Origin: an uncultured Burkholderiales bacterium
GTDB taxonomy: Bacteria; Pseudomonadota; Gammaproteobacteria; Burkholderiales; Burkholderiaceae_C
Direction of reading: 5' to 3'
DNA length: 43,159 nucleotides
Assembly (NCBI GenBank): GCA_903838355.1
Contig: CAILYC010000042.1
Location: forward strand, 1 to 43,159
Positions 35,751-43,159 of the stretch are shown here, piece after piece (within the stretch, counting starts at the first letter, position 1; each line of letters begins with the position of its first letter). Under the pieces are notes generated by a model. The model saw only the letters and a program-made list of their open reading frames with translations, had not been told where the DNA came from and ran no database searches. The translations under genes and the position numbers were made by a program.

Positions 35751-36931
35751 AGTCCAAGACCTCGCCCTCAACCGTGGCCGTGCACCCGGCATTGGCATTG
35801 GCACCTGACGCCTCCTTGCCCCTGGGCTTTGCCAAGGCCTTGGTGGCGTGGCAAAAAAAGCACGGACGGCACGATCTTCCCTGGCAAAAGACCTTGGACG
35901 CTTATCCCGTTTGGTTGTCTGAAGTGATGTTGCAGCAAACCCAGGTGAGCACAGTCAAAGCGTACTTCAATACCTTCATGGCGCGTTTTCCCAGCGTCGA
36001 GGACTTGGCCCTTGCCCCCATCGATGAAGTGCTGTCGCTTTGGTCTGGCTTGGGTTATTACACTCGAGCACGCAATTTGCACCGCTGCGCCCTGGAGGTG
36101 ACCCAGAAGTATGGGGGTGTCTTTCCAGCCGAGCTTGAAGCCTTGAAATCCCTGCCGGGTATCGGCGAATCCACGGCCGCGGCCATTGCGTCACTGTGCT
36201 TTCAAAAGCGCTGCGCCATCACCGATGGCAACGTGAGGCGAGTGCTCGCGCGCGTACTGGGTTTTGAAGGCGATATGGCGCTGGGCGCCAATGTCAAGTG
36301 GCTCTCGAGTGTTGCGCAAGATTTGTTGCCACACCAAGCCAGCAGCATGCCCACCTACACCCAAGGCATCATGGACTTGGGTGCCACAGTGTGCAAGCCC
36401 AAAAATCCTCTGTGTGAAGTCTGTCCTGTGGACAGCATGTGTGTGGCCAAAGAAAAAGGCCGCGCCCAGCTGATCCCGTTCAAGAGCAAAAAAGTCAAAA
36501 GGCGTGCGCAGCAACTCTTTTGGCTCATCGCGCAAAACCCCCAAGGGGAGGTGCTTGGACGCAAACGCCCTGAAAAAGGCATTTGGGCTGGACTTTATGG
36601 ATTTGCTGAGTTTGACAGTGAGGAGGCTTTGCTCGAGGCCACGGCCTCGTGGCTAAACCCACCCCCTGCAGACAGCACCAACACTAAACCCAAAGCCAAG
36701 GACAAGGACAAGGACAAGGACAAGGAACCATTGGCCCAGACGCTGAAAGCACCCAGACCCTTGGGTGTGGTGCGCCATGAGCTCACCCACCTCTCCTTGA
36801 GCATTCACCCCTATCATTGGCGCGCACCTCAGGGGTTCGTTTGGCCAGGGCACGAGTGGCGCGAGCCCCTGGCCTGGGCTCAAGTGGGCTTGGCCCGTCC
36901 CGTGGAGGATTTGTTGCGCGCGCTCTCCTGA
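35747..36931 (+). CDS. mutY: A/G-specific adenine glycosylase
   Basis: A 394-residue glycosylase that removes adenine opposite 8-oxoguanine. The catalytic Glu is in [12 protein letters not shown], the helix-hairpin-helix is [15 protein letters not shown] with ITDGNVRRV supplying the conserved Asp, and the 4Fe-4S cluster ligands are [17 protein letters not shown]. The C-terminal NUDIX-like domain (about residue 250 on) recognises 8-oxoG and contains a Lys/Asp repeat insert. GTG at 35747 overlaps the mutM stop; the first 27 residues are Pro/Ala-rich and variable, so a later start is possible. Confidence 0.95.
   Translation: MKSKTSPSTVAVHPALALAPDASLPLGFAKALVAWQKKHGRHDLPWQKTLDAYPVWLSEVMLQQTQVSTVKAYFNTFMARFPSVEDLALAPIDEVLSLWSGLGYYTRARNLHRCALEVTQKYGGVFPAELEALKSLPGIGESTAAAIASLCFQKRCAITDGNVRRVLARVLGFEGDMALGANVKWLSSVAQDLLPHQASSMPTYTQGIMDLGATVCKPKNPLCEVCPVDSMCVAKEKGRAQLIPFKSKKVKRRAQQLFWLIAQNPQGEVLGRKRPEKGIWAGLYGFAEFDSEEALLEATASWLNPPPADSTNTKPKAKDKDKDKDKEPLAQTLKAPRPLGVVRHELTHLSLSIHPYHWRAPQGFVWPGHEWREPLAWAQVGLARPVEDLLRALS
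36698..36721. repeat. 6-bp in-frame tandem repeat in mutY
   Basis: Four exact copies of aaggac, followed by aaggaa, encode a Lys-Asp run in a loop of the C-terminal domain. Confidence 0.9.
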
Positions 36932-36989
36932 GTGTCTCTAGGCTTCAGAGAGGAATCCCCATGCCTTCATGCCTTCATGCCCCAAGCCC

Positions 36990-37916
36990 TCACAGCGTTG
37001 GGGCTTGGAGTAGCTCGAGCTCGCGGTGTCGCGTGAGGGTCACCCAGTTTTTGCTGAACAACTGACCGAGTCGCTCGACCAAATACACCGAGCGGTGTTG
37101 CCCACCTGTGCAACCGAGTGCCACGGTCACGTAGCTTCGGTGGTCCTTGCTCAATTCAATGAGCCAGTGGTTTAAAAAGGTCTGGATGTGCTGGCGCATT
37201 TGGTCCACACTGCTGTGCGCACCCAGCCAATCTGCCACAGGGGCGTCTCGCCCTGTGAGCTCTTTTAAAGCGACTTCATAGTAGGGATTGGGCAACATGC
37301 GAACGTCAAAAACATAGTCCGCATGCATGGGGATCCCCCGTTTGAATGCAAAGGACTCAAAAATCAAGGTCAGTTGGGCCGCGGGTGCAAAGACCAAAGA
37401 TTTGATAAAGCTTTGCAACTGGTTGGAGCGCAAAAGGCTGGTGTCAATGATGTGTGCCATCTCTCGAAACGGGCTCAAGAGTTCACGCTCCAAATGGATG
37501 GCTTGCACGAGGTCTCGCTCCAAATCGTTTTCGCTGCCTGCGAATTTGGACAAGGGGTGTCTGCGGCGAGACTCAGAGTAGCGTTGCACCAAGGTCTGGG
37601 TTTGGGTGTCTAAAAACAAAAGGCGAATGTCCACACCCAAGGAGCGCAAGCGCTCGAGCTGCGCGGGCACCAAGGGCAGTGAGGACGCGCTCCTGGAATC
37701 CATGGCAATGGCCACCTTGAGCTCGCTGCGATCCTTCTCGAGCTCCACAAATGGGGTGAGCATCTCAGGGGGCAAGTTGTCCACACAGTAGTAGCCCGCG
37801 TCTTCCAGGGCTCGCAAGGCCACCGATTTGCCCGAACCCGAAAGGCCGGTGATGAGGATCAGCTCCAAGGCAGGACCTGGGTGAGAGGGGGGTTGGGGTG
37901 GCAAAGCCGTGCTCAT
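36990..37916 (-). CDS. rapZ: RNase adapter protein RapZ
   Basis: A 308-residue P-loop protein that in Enterobacteria delivers the small RNA GlmZ to RNase E and senses glucosamine-6-phosphate. Walker A is [30 protein letters not shown], and the C-terminal domain has [19 protein letters not shown], the conserved ligand-binding block. No GlmZ homologue is expected in this group, so the target here is open. It overlaps the recN stop by 4 nt (ATGA), forming a nadK-recN-rapZ unit. Confidence 0.95.
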   Translation of the reverse strand: MSTALPPQPPSHPGPALELILITGLSGSGKSVALRALEDAGYYCVDNLPPEMLTPFVELEKDRSELKVAIAMDSRSASSLPLVPAQLERLRSLGVDIRLLFLDTQTQTLVQRYSESRRRHPLSKFAGSENDLERDLVQAIHLERELLSPFREMAHIIDTSLLRSNQLQSFIKSLVFAPAAQLTLIFESFAFKRGIPMHADYVFDVRMLPNPYYEVALKELTGRDAPVADWLGAHSSVDQMRQHIQTFLNHWLIELSKDHRSYVTVALGCTGGQHRSVYLVERLGQLFSKNWVTLTRHRELELLQAPTL

Positions 37917-39631
37917 GGTGTTTTGCTTTTTGCTTTGTTGGGTTTTTTAACGCTTGGGGTTTTTGCAGCCAGGGCTGCGGGGTGCGTGGAATGGTGAAGC
38001 ATCTCCTTGGCGTGTGCCATGGAGGCCTCAGAAGAGGCCTCACCACCCAGCATGCGCGAGACCTCGACCTCACGCGCCACACCATCGACTTGGTGAACGC
38101 TCGACCAGGTGCAGTTTGCATCGCGTGTTTTGCTCACCACCCAGTGCTGGTCGGCGCAGGCCGCAACTTGGGGTAAATGGGTCACGGCCAGCACTTGGCG
38201 GTCCACGCCGAGTTGCTTCAAAAGTCGGCCCACCGTGTGCGCCACGGCACCCCCCACACCCGAGTCCACCTCGTCAAAAATCAAGGTCTCGGTGTTGCCC
38301 AATTGGCTGGTGGTCACCGCAATGGCCAAGGCGATGCGCGAGAGCTCGCCGCCCGAGGCCACTTTGCTCACAGGCTTGGGCGTGCTGCCCGGGTGAGCTG
38401 CCACCAAGAAGGCGACATCTTCTAAGCCGTGGGAGCTCTCAAGGGCCAAGCTTTGGAGCTCAACTTCAAAGACGCCGCCTTGCATCCCCAGGCCTTGCAT
38501 GGCCAGGGTGATGGCTTTGGCCAGTGCGGGTGCGGCTTTGGCTCTTGAGAGGCTCACCGCTTTGGCTTCTTTTAAGTAAACAGCATATTGCTCGGCCACT
38601 TTTTTTTGTAGCAGCTCCAAATCCAAAGCGTCGGAGAGCTCCGCCAACTGCTGTCTCCAATCGAGCAAGGTCGTGTGAAGTTCCTCTGGGTTCTTTTTAA
38701 AGCGCCTGGCCAGGCCCATCCAAAGCGACAAACGCGCATCGAGCTCGCCCAACCCTTCTGGGTCGAGGTCCACGCTTTTGAGCCAAGCGTTGATGCTGTG
38801 GGCCGCATCTTGGGCTTGCGCGAGGGAGCCCGCAAGGACCTCGCTCCAGGGTGCAAATTCGGGCTCAATGTGGGCGCTCGAGCTCAAGGTCTCTTGCGCT
38901 TTGAAGAGCAATGACAAGGCACCACGTTCGTCGTTTTGCAGGGCATTGAGCGCACTTTGCGCAGCCTCTAGCAAGGACTGTGCATTGGACAGGCGTTGGT
39001 GCTGTGCGTTCAGATCAGGCCACTCATCGAGGGCAGGGGAGAGCTTTTCAAGCTCAGCGATTTGCCACAAAAGTCGCTCGTGCGCTTCTTGGCGTGTCGA
39101 CTGCGCGGCTTGGGCGTCTTTGAGGGTATTGAGGTTGGCTTTCCAAAGATCCCAACTGGCTTTGAGGGGACTGGTGTCGACGCCGGCATAGGCGTCCAAG
39201 AGGCCACGGATGGCCTCGGCCTTGGTGAGGCTTTGCCAGGCGTGCTGGCCGTGGATATCAAGGAGCTGCTCGCCGATGCCTTTGAGTTGTCCTGTGGTGA
39301 TGGGAGAGCCATTGAGCCAGGCTTTGGATTTGCCTTGGGGCTCGATCACGCGTTTGATGAGCCACTCGTCTTGTCCATCAAATCCCGACTCGATGAGCCA
39401 CTGCTCTAGAGCGGCATTGGGGCTGAACTCCACGCATACCTCGGCTTTGCTGGCACCTTCGCGAACAAAGCCCGTTTCACTGCGAGAGCCCAGGGCCAAC
39501 TGCAAAGCATCGATCAAAATGGATTTGCCCGCACCCGTCTCGCCAGTCAGCACGGTAAAACCTTTAGAAAACTCGATCTCGAGCTCTTTTACAATGACAA
39601 AGTCTCTGAGGTGGATGCGACCCAGGCTCAT
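37913..39631 (-). CDS. recN: DNA repair protein RecN
   Basis: A 572-residue SMC-like ATPase involved in double-strand break repair. Walker A is [24 protein letters not shown], the middle is a coiled-coil region rich in Ala, Leu and Gln (about 150-360), and the C-terminal head has [16 protein letters not shown] (signature), [13 protein letters not shown] (Walker B) and [19 protein letters not shown]. Its ATG overlaps the nadK stop and its stop overlaps the rapZ ATG, so all three are translationally coupled. Confidence 0.97.
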   Translation of the reverse strand: MSLGRIHLRDFVIVKELEIEFSKGFTVLTGETGAGKSILIDALQLALGSRSETGFVREGASKAEVCVEFSPNAALEQWLIESGFDGQDEWLIKRVIEPQGKSKAWLNGSPITTGQLKGIGEQLLDIHGQHAWQSLTKAEAIRGLLDAYAGVDTSPLKASWDLWKANLNTLKDAQAAQSTRQEAHERLLWQIAELEKLSPALDEWPDLNAQHQRLSNAQSLLEAAQSALNALQNDERGALSLLFKAQETLSSSAHIEPEFAPWSEVLAGSLAQAQDAAHSINAWLKSVDLDPEGLGELDARLSLWMGLARRFKKNPEELHTTLLDWRQQLAELSDALDLELLQKKVAEQYAVYLKEAKAVSLSRAKAAPALAKAITLAMQGLGMQGGVFEVELQSLALESSHGLEDVAFLVAAHPGSTPKPVSKVASGGELSRIALAIAVTTSQLGNTETLIFDEVDSGVGGAVAHTVGRLLKQLGVDRQVLAVTHLPQVAACADQHWVVSKTRDANCTWSSVHQVDGVAREVEVSRMLGGEASSEASMAHAKEMLHHSTHPAALAAKTPSVKKPNKAKSKTP

Positions 39632-40524
39632 GCGGCGTCCTCGTTCCAGTGAAGTTTTTCACGTATTGTGTCAAAAAAACTCCAACCCTTGGGGTGTAAA
39701 AAACGCACATTGTGCGGGGAGCGGCGCACCCGCACTCTGTCACCAATGAGCAAGGAGGCCAAGGACTGCATGTCAAAGTTCACGCTCGCGTCCCGCCCCG
39801 AGACAAGCTCAATGACGATCTCACCAGGACTGGCAAGCACCAAGGGGCGGTTGGACAGGGTGTGGGGAGCAATGGGCACGAGCAGCAAGCCCTCAAGCGA
39901 GGGGTAAAGCAAAGGGCCACCGGCCGACAGCGCATAGGCGGTGGAGCCCGTCGGGGTGGCGATGATGAGACCGTCTGCGCGTTGCTGGGCCACAAAATGT
40001 GAGTCAACCTCGATTTTGAGCTCGACCAAGCCCGCGGTGGAACCCCGGTGTACCACCACATCGTTCATGGCCAAGGCGTCAAAGACACAGTTGCCACCTC
40101 GAAAAACCTGGGCTTCAAGCACGGCCCTGCGGTCTTCTTCGAAGGCGCCTTGCAAAATGGGTGTTAAAGTAGACTCAATGTGATTCAAGGCAATGTCGGT
40201 GATGAAGCCCAAGCGACCTTGGTTGATCCCAATGAGGGGCACGTCATAGGGGGCGAGTTGGCGTCCAAACCCAAGCATGGTGCCGTCCCCGCCGACGACA
40301 AGAGCCAAATCACAGTTTTTTCCGATTTGGGCAATGTCCATGACGGTGTGGGTGGTCATGGCGCTGTTCATAGCGGTGTTTTTCTCGATCGCAACTTCCA
40401 AGCCCTGGGCGTATAAGAACTGGGCCACATGCTCCAAGATATCGGCCGAGGATGCTGATGCCGCCGTGTTTGGCGTGAATTGGTATTTACCCACAAGGGC
40501 AATGTGGCGGAAATGTGATTTCAT
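39628..40524 (-). CDS. nadK: NAD kinase
   Basis: A 298-residue ATP-NAD kinase, the source of NADP. The GGDGT motif is in [29 protein letters not shown] follows, and the NE/D-type and glycine-rich loops read [20 protein letters not shown] and [19 protein letters not shown]. It is the first gene of the nadK-recN-rapZ operon. Its start is only 33 bp from that of the divergent hrcA. Confidence 0.97.
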   Translation of the reverse strand: MKSHFRHIALVGKYQFTPNTAASASSADILEHVAQFLYAQGLEVAIEKNTAMNSAMTTHTVMDIAQIGKNCDLALVVGGDGTMLGFGRQLAPYDVPLIGINQGRLGFITDIALNHIESTLTPILQGAFEEDRRAVLEAQVFRGGNCVFDALAMNDVVVHRGSTAGLVELKIEVDSHFVAQQRADGLIIATPTGSTAYALSAGGPLLYPSLEGLLLVPIAPHTLSNRPLVLASPGEIVIELVSGRDASVNFDMQSLASLLIGDRVRVRRSPHNVRFLHPKGWSFFDTIREKLHWNEDAA

Positions 40525-40557
40525 TGTTGAATTAAAACACTAAAATGTAAGTGGATC

Positions 40558-41565
40558 ATGACAAGCATGGACGAGCGCTCAAAGTTACTGTTGAAATCCT
40601 TGGTTGAACGCTACATCAGCGATGGTCAACCTGTGGGCTCCAGGACCTTGTCCAAAGCGTCGGGGCTTGATTTGTCGCCTGCCACCATCCGCAATGTCAT
40701 GGCCGATTTGGAGGATTTGGGGCTCATCGTGAGTCCTCACACCTCCTCAGGTCGGATCCCCACAGCCAAAGGATACAGGCTTTTTGTCGACACCATGCTC
40801 ACCGTGCAAAAACAAGCCCTGAGCACCCCGAGTTTGGCACCCGATCAGCCCCAAAAAGTCATTGCCAACGCGGCGCATTTGCTGTCCGATTTGTCGCATT
40901 TTGTGGGAGTCGTGATGGCCCCCAAGCGCAGCATGGTGTTTCGCCATTTGGAATTTTTGCGCCTCTCGGACAAGCGCTTGCTGGTGATCATCGTCTCGCC
41001 CGAAGGGGACGTACAAAATCGGGTGATTTTTCCGCCCATCGACTACACCCAAGCCGAGCTCATCGAAACGGCCAATTACCTCAACACCCATTACTCCGGC
41101 ATGAGTCTTGATGGTGTTCGGGAAAAGCTCCTCACCGAAGTGGACCGTCTGCGCGGTGAAATTGCCTCACTCATGAAGGCGGCCGTTCAAGTCGGGGAGG
41201 AGGCGATGACGACAGAAAGAGACGAGGTGGTGATCTCGGGTGAACGCAATTTACTACAAGTCAGTGACTTCTCCAGCGACATGGGGCAGATGCGGCGAGC
41301 CTTTGAGCTCTTTGAGCAAAAGGCCCAGCTCATGCGCCTACTGGACATATCGGTCAATGCGCCAGGGGTACGCATCTTCATTGGAGGCGAGAGCCAGATC
41401 GTGCCCTTTGAGGAACTCTCGATTGTCAGTGCCCCCTACCAAGTCAATGGCGAGGTGGTGGGGACCTTGGGGGTGATTGGCCCCACGCGCATGCCCTATG
41501 ACCGCATGATCCAAATTGTCGACATCACCTCCAGGCTCGTCTCCAATGCACTCAGTCATCAGTGA
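40558..41565 (+). CDS. hrcA: Heat-inducible transcription repressor HrcA
   Basis: A 335-residue repressor of heat-shock genes that binds CIRCE operators and depends on GroEL to stay folded. The N-terminal winged helix is intact: [73 protein letters not shown] (only key blocks need note: [17 protein letters not shown]). The C-terminal part has [15 protein letters not shown] and [17 protein letters not shown], typical of HrcA. No groES, dnaK or grpE is adjacent, so it stands alone here. A CIRCE site lies upstream of rpoH in the same window. It is divergent from nadK. Confidence 0.97.
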   Translation: MTSMDERSKLLLKSLVERYISDGQPVGSRTLSKASGLDLSPATIRNVMADLEDLGLIVSPHTSSGRIPTAKGYRLFVDTMLTVQKQALSTPSLAPDQPQKVIANAAHLLSDLSHFVGVVMAPKRSMVFRHLEFLRLSDKRLLVIIVSPEGDVQNRVIFPPIDYTQAELIETANYLNTHYSGMSLDGVREKLLTEVDRLRGEIASLMKAAVQVGEEAMTTERDEVVISGERNLLQVSDFSSDMGQMRRAFELFEQKAQLMRLLDISVNAPGVRIFIGGESQIVPFEELSIVSAPYQVNGEVVGTLGVIGPTRMPYDRMIQIVDITSRLVSNALSHQ

Positions 41566-41673
41566 GCGTGGCGCCCAAGGGCTTGAGCGCTAGCAGCATT
41601 GCAGCTTTAAGGGATTGGTCTCCCCAATCAGGGCAACCGTCACCAAACCGCACCTGCTACAATCATTTTTTCA

Positions 41674-41969
41674 GGGCCTATAGCTCAGTTGGTTAGAGCA
41701 GAGGACTCATAGCGAAAGTTGTGCCTTATGTCGGGAAACTGCATAAGGGATGGTGTCAAATTCGGAGAAAGCTAAAGGCGGTTCTAATCAATTGTCCAAG
41801 CTAACGCCGAGCCAAGCTTCAGCATGAAAGTGCTGTTGAAGGTGTAGAGACTAGACGGCACCCATCTAAGTTGAGCAATCAATATGATGAAGGCATAGTC
41901 CAGGGAGTAGTGAAAGCTACACAAACCGGAATCCTTTGGTCCCAGGTTCGAGTCCTGGTGGGCCCACCA
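41674..41969 (+). tRNA. tRNA-Ile(CAU), interrupted by a group I intron
   Basis: Exons 41674-41710 and 41930-41969 join to a perfect 77-nt tRNA: acceptor GGGCCTA/TGGGCCC, D arm GCTCAGTTGGTTAGAGC, anticodon arm GAGGA-CTCATAA-TCCTT, T arm CCAGG-TTCGAGT-CCTGG, A73 and encoded CCA. The anticodon is CAT. The overall pattern matches minor isoleucine tRNA-Ile2, whose C34 is changed to lysidine by TilS, rather than a methionine tRNA. A TACAAT hexamer 20 bp upstream may be the -10 box. The gene works only if the intron is removed. Confidence 0.93.
41711..41929 (+). other. Group I self-splicing intron (IC3-like) in tRNA-Ile(CAU)
   Basis: A 219-nt intron lies between tRNA positions 36 and 37. P1 pairs exon CAT plus AGC with GTTGTG (41718-41723) over a GAAA loop, with the T-G pair at the splice site. 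P2 is CCTTATG/CATAAGG (41724-41730, 41742-41748). P3 is 41752-41757 with 41857-41862, P4 is TTCGG/CCGAG (41761-41765, 41807-41811), P7 is GACTA/TAGTC (41849-41853, 41896-41900), P8 has a GCAA loop, and P9 is GTAGT-GAAA-GCTAC (41907-41920). It ends in the required G (41929). The sequence strongly resembles the Azoarcus tRNA-Ile intron. There is no endonuclease gene inside. Confidence 0.95.
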
Positions 41970-42064
41970 AATTATTCCATTGAGCAAGCGGTGTTTAGTG
42001 TAAATTCTCACTAACATGCAACGGTTTTAGCTTGTCACACACTGCCTTCACCATCTTTAAGTGT

Positions 42065-42376
42065 TCATATGCCACTTAAAAGGCAACCCATGGCAGTTAC
42101 TATTTCGCTGGCGTGTTGATTTAAAGAGCAAACACTTTGCTTTAGATGTTTTTTATCCATTGCTTGAGCAAAAAAAGATATAAAAAGCATGTCTTCTCCC
42201 AAGACATTAAAAATAGGGGTTAAGTTTTTAGGACTATCAACTCTAGATTTATAACTCTTAAGTGGAACAGTCATTCTGGTTTTTAGAAAGCTTAACAAAT
42301 CTGACTGTACATCAATGACATAGGGATAAATATTCTTTGATTGTGGGATAGGATTCAAATAAACGTCGTATTGCAT
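42065..42376 (-). CDS. ccdB: CcdB-family gyrase-targeting toxin
   Basis: A 103-residue protein of the length and order of CcdB, which poisons DNA gyrase. It starts MQYDVYLNP, then has YPYVIDVQSDLLSFLKTRMTVPLKS, where VDVQSD and the R-x-V-I/VPL segment are shared with F-plasmid CcdB. It ends SGI, where F CcdB ends WGI; the Trp known to contact gyrase is replaced by Ser, though other CcdB proteins also lack it. The start is 4 bp after the antitoxin stop. Codon use is AT-rich, unlike the neighbours, consistent with transfer. Confidence 0.9.
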   Translation of the reverse strand: MQYDVYLNPIPQSKNIYPYVIDVQSDLLSFLKTRMTVPLKSYKSRVDSPKNLTPIFNVLGEDMLFISFFAQAMDKKHLKQSVCSLNQHASEIVTAMGCLLSGI

Positions 42377-42380
42377 TGAT

Positions 42381-42659
42381 TTACCAAATTCTTAGATCTT
42401 CGCACCAGTGACCTACGGATTCAAAATCTTGGTTCATCTCTTTAATCCAATCAGCGTATTTCTTTTCAAATTCAGATTTGTGCTTTCTCAAGTTCGAAGA
42501 CTTTCCCATCGCTTTAAGAGCTTCAAATTGATCTGCAGAAATAATTACAGTATCAATCCGACCATCCTTTTGGATGAAAACCGGTTCCTTTTTGGCGGCA
42601 CTACAAACACTGCCAAATCTATTTTTAGCTTCTGTTGCGGTAACAAGTATTTTGGTAAT
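42381..42659 (-). CDS. Putative hybrid Phd/YefM-CcdA antitoxin (apparent ATT start)
   Basis: The frame from 42659 gives 92 residues with no ATG before codon 51. Residues 4-49 read ILVTATEAKNRFGSVCSAAK...VFIQKDGRIDTVIISADQFEAL, the Phd/YefM DNA-binding fold (S/T-x-T-EAK-x-x-F, then an I-x-x-x-G-R/K strand). The tail KKYADWIKEMNQDFESVG, then HWCEDLRIW, instead matches the CcdA C-terminus (G-x-[FW]-x-[DE]-[DE]-x-R-x-W), the part that neutralises CcdB. The first codon where family alignment expects Met is ATT, right after an AAGG; ATA at 42650 is less likely. An ATT start, a mutated start or a sequence error are all possible. Confidence 0.75.
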   Translation of the reverse strand: MTKILVTATEAKNRFGSVCSAAKKEPVFIQKDGRIDTVIISADQFEALKAMGKSSNLRKHKSEFEKKYADWIKEMNQDFESVGHWCEDLRIW

Positions 42660-42667
42660 CCTTAGAA

Positions 42668-42692
42668 TATATTAGCTTTTTTAGCTAATATA
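42668..42692. promoter_or_regulatory. Perfect 10-bp inverted repeat upstream of the toxin-antitoxin genes
   Basis: TATATTAGCT (42668-42677), five T, AGCTAATATA (42683-42692), ending 8 bp from the antitoxin start. Such a site just upstream of a type II antitoxin gene is the usual place for the autoregulatory operator, and TATATT could also serve as a -10 box. Confidence 0.7.
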
Positions 42693-43042
42693 AATGTCGT
42701 GTCAAATCTAAATTTGCAAGTCAGTTGTCAATGTATGGTTGTATTTTTTAAACAATCTTCACCCCACCTAAAACGCAAGCTAAGGTGAAGGTATATTTAG
42801 CCCTAGTCTTTTTGTCACCCATTTCAATACCTCCATAACCCTATTTTCATCCAAAGTTAAGAAGTATGTTTTTCGGGGGCAAGGTCACTTTGGGTCCACT
42901 TCAGCATTGCATGGCTGCTTAAAGTAACGATTTATATGATCATAAACACCGCATTTTGGTGAAGCGCTTGGCTCAAGCGCTGTTCGCTAGGTTGAGTGCT
43001 ATGTCTTCATGTTGGGCAGTTAAACATCCAATGCATGTCGCG
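42693..43042. other. AT-rich stretch with no recognisable gene
   Basis: About 350 bp between the toxin-antitoxin operator and the tRNA-Arg promoter. I see no open frame with family similarity. It holds a perfect palindrome, AGCGCTTG-GCT-CAAGCGCT (42963-42981), and a piece (about 42865-42905) that might be a relic of a mobile element, but I cannot identify it. Confidence 0.5.
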
Positions 43043-43072
43043 TTGGATTGCTGGCGCAAAGAGTGTTATAAT
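43043..43072 (+). promoter_or_regulatory. Sigma-70 promoter of tRNA-Arg
   Basis: TTGGAT (43043-43048), an 18-bp spacer, and a consensus -10 TATAAT (43067-43072), with the mature tRNA 5' end 10 bp downstream. Spacing and position fit a strong tRNA promoter. Confidence 0.75.
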
Positions 43073-43082
43073 CTGAAACTGT

Positions 43083-43159
43083 GCGGCTGTAGCTCAGTTG
43101 GATAGAGTACTTGGCTACGAACCAAGGGGTCGTGGGTTCGAATCCTGCCAGCCGCACCA
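43083..43159 (+). tRNA. tRNA-Arg(ACG)
   Basis: A complete 77-nt tRNA with encoded CCA ending exactly at the window edge. Acceptor GCGGCTG/CAGCCGC; anticodon arm CTTGG-CTACGAA-CCAAG gives ACG, read as ICG after adenosine deamination by TadA; T arm GTGGG-TTCGAAT-CCTGC. It closes the island that starts at tRNA-Ile. Confidence 0.96.

Noticed and set aside
41613-41629. Hairpin GATTGG-TCTCC-CCAATC after hrcA as terminator
   Set aside because: The stem is short and no T run follows; there is too little support.
41674-41969. tRNA-Met or a disrupted tRNA pseudogene
   Set aside because: The anticodon is CAT, but the overall pattern matches minor tRNA-Ile2, and the insertion has a complete group I fold with correct ends.
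41784-42017. 77-residue minus-strand frame across the intron and tRNA, containing AHQDSNLGPKD
   Set aside because: This peptide is the well-known false translation of a tRNA 3' end read backward. The region is explained by the intron and tRNA.
42408-42665. 85-residue plus-strand frame
   Set aside because: It lies opposite the antitoxin, whose minus-strand frame has family motifs; the plus frame has none.

Overview
The window looks like a chromosomal segment of a beta-proteobacterium, most likely of the order Burkholderiales (Comamonadaceae-like). The evidence is the gene order (coxB-coxA-ctaG-coxC-surf1-ctaA-ctaB-sco; TPR gene-lolB-ispE-tRNA-Gln-prs-rplY-pth; nadK-recN-rapZ), the abundance of Bug/TctC periplasmic binding proteins, and moderately high GC. 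Almost all genes are intact and tightly packed.

Region by region. (1) 1-6.9 kb: ferredoxin-NADP reductase, then an accessory catabolic-looking set: FAD aromatic-type monooxygenase, SnoaL/NTF2-like protein, Bug solute receptor, Dabb protein, RutE-like nitroreductase, TauE/SafE permease and a MaoC hydratase. (2) 6.9-8.6 kb: trmL and a BioC-like methyltransferase. (3) 8.8-18.3 kb: a complete aa3-type cytochrome c oxidase locus with structural subunits (coxB with a fused cytochrome c domain, coxA, coxC), copper insertion (ctaG, sco, a second SCO-like CxxxC protein), heme A synthesis (ctaA, ctaB), surf1 and three small membrane proteins. (4) 18.3-19.0 kb: a scar holding a frameshifted Bug pseudogene and the 3' end of an IS200/IS605-type tnpB element. 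(5) 19-22.7 kb: rpoH with a CIRCE operator upstream, then MmgE/PrpD and Bug genes. (6) 22.9-29.1 kb: ftsY, two M16 peptidase genes, rsmD, coaD, ferredoxin and pth. (7) 29.2-34.9 kb: rplY, prs, tRNA-Gln, ispE, lolB and a TPR protein, all leftward. (8) 34.9-41.6 kb: mutM-mutY, the overlapping rapZ/recN/nadK operon, and hrcA. (9) 41.6-43.2 kb: tRNA-Ile(CAU) split by a 219-nt group I intron, an AT-rich island with a CcdB-type toxin-antitoxin pair, and tRNA-Arg(ACG).

The most notable observations are these. An Azoarcus-type group I intron sits directly after the anticodon of tRNA-Ile(CAU) and looks structurally intact. Next to it is a toxin-antitoxin module in which a CcdB toxin is paired with an antitoxin that appears to join a Phd/YefM N-terminal domain to a CcdA-like C-terminal tail, apparently starting at ATT and preceded by a perfect inverted repeat. 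A near-perfect CIRCE operator lies just upstream of rpoH while hrcA is encoded 21 kb away, which suggests HrcA control of sigma-32. A decayed tnpB 3' end with two hairpins runs up to the rpoH stop codon. Short tandem repeats with units that are multiples of 3 bp have expanded inside at least five otherwise conserved genes.
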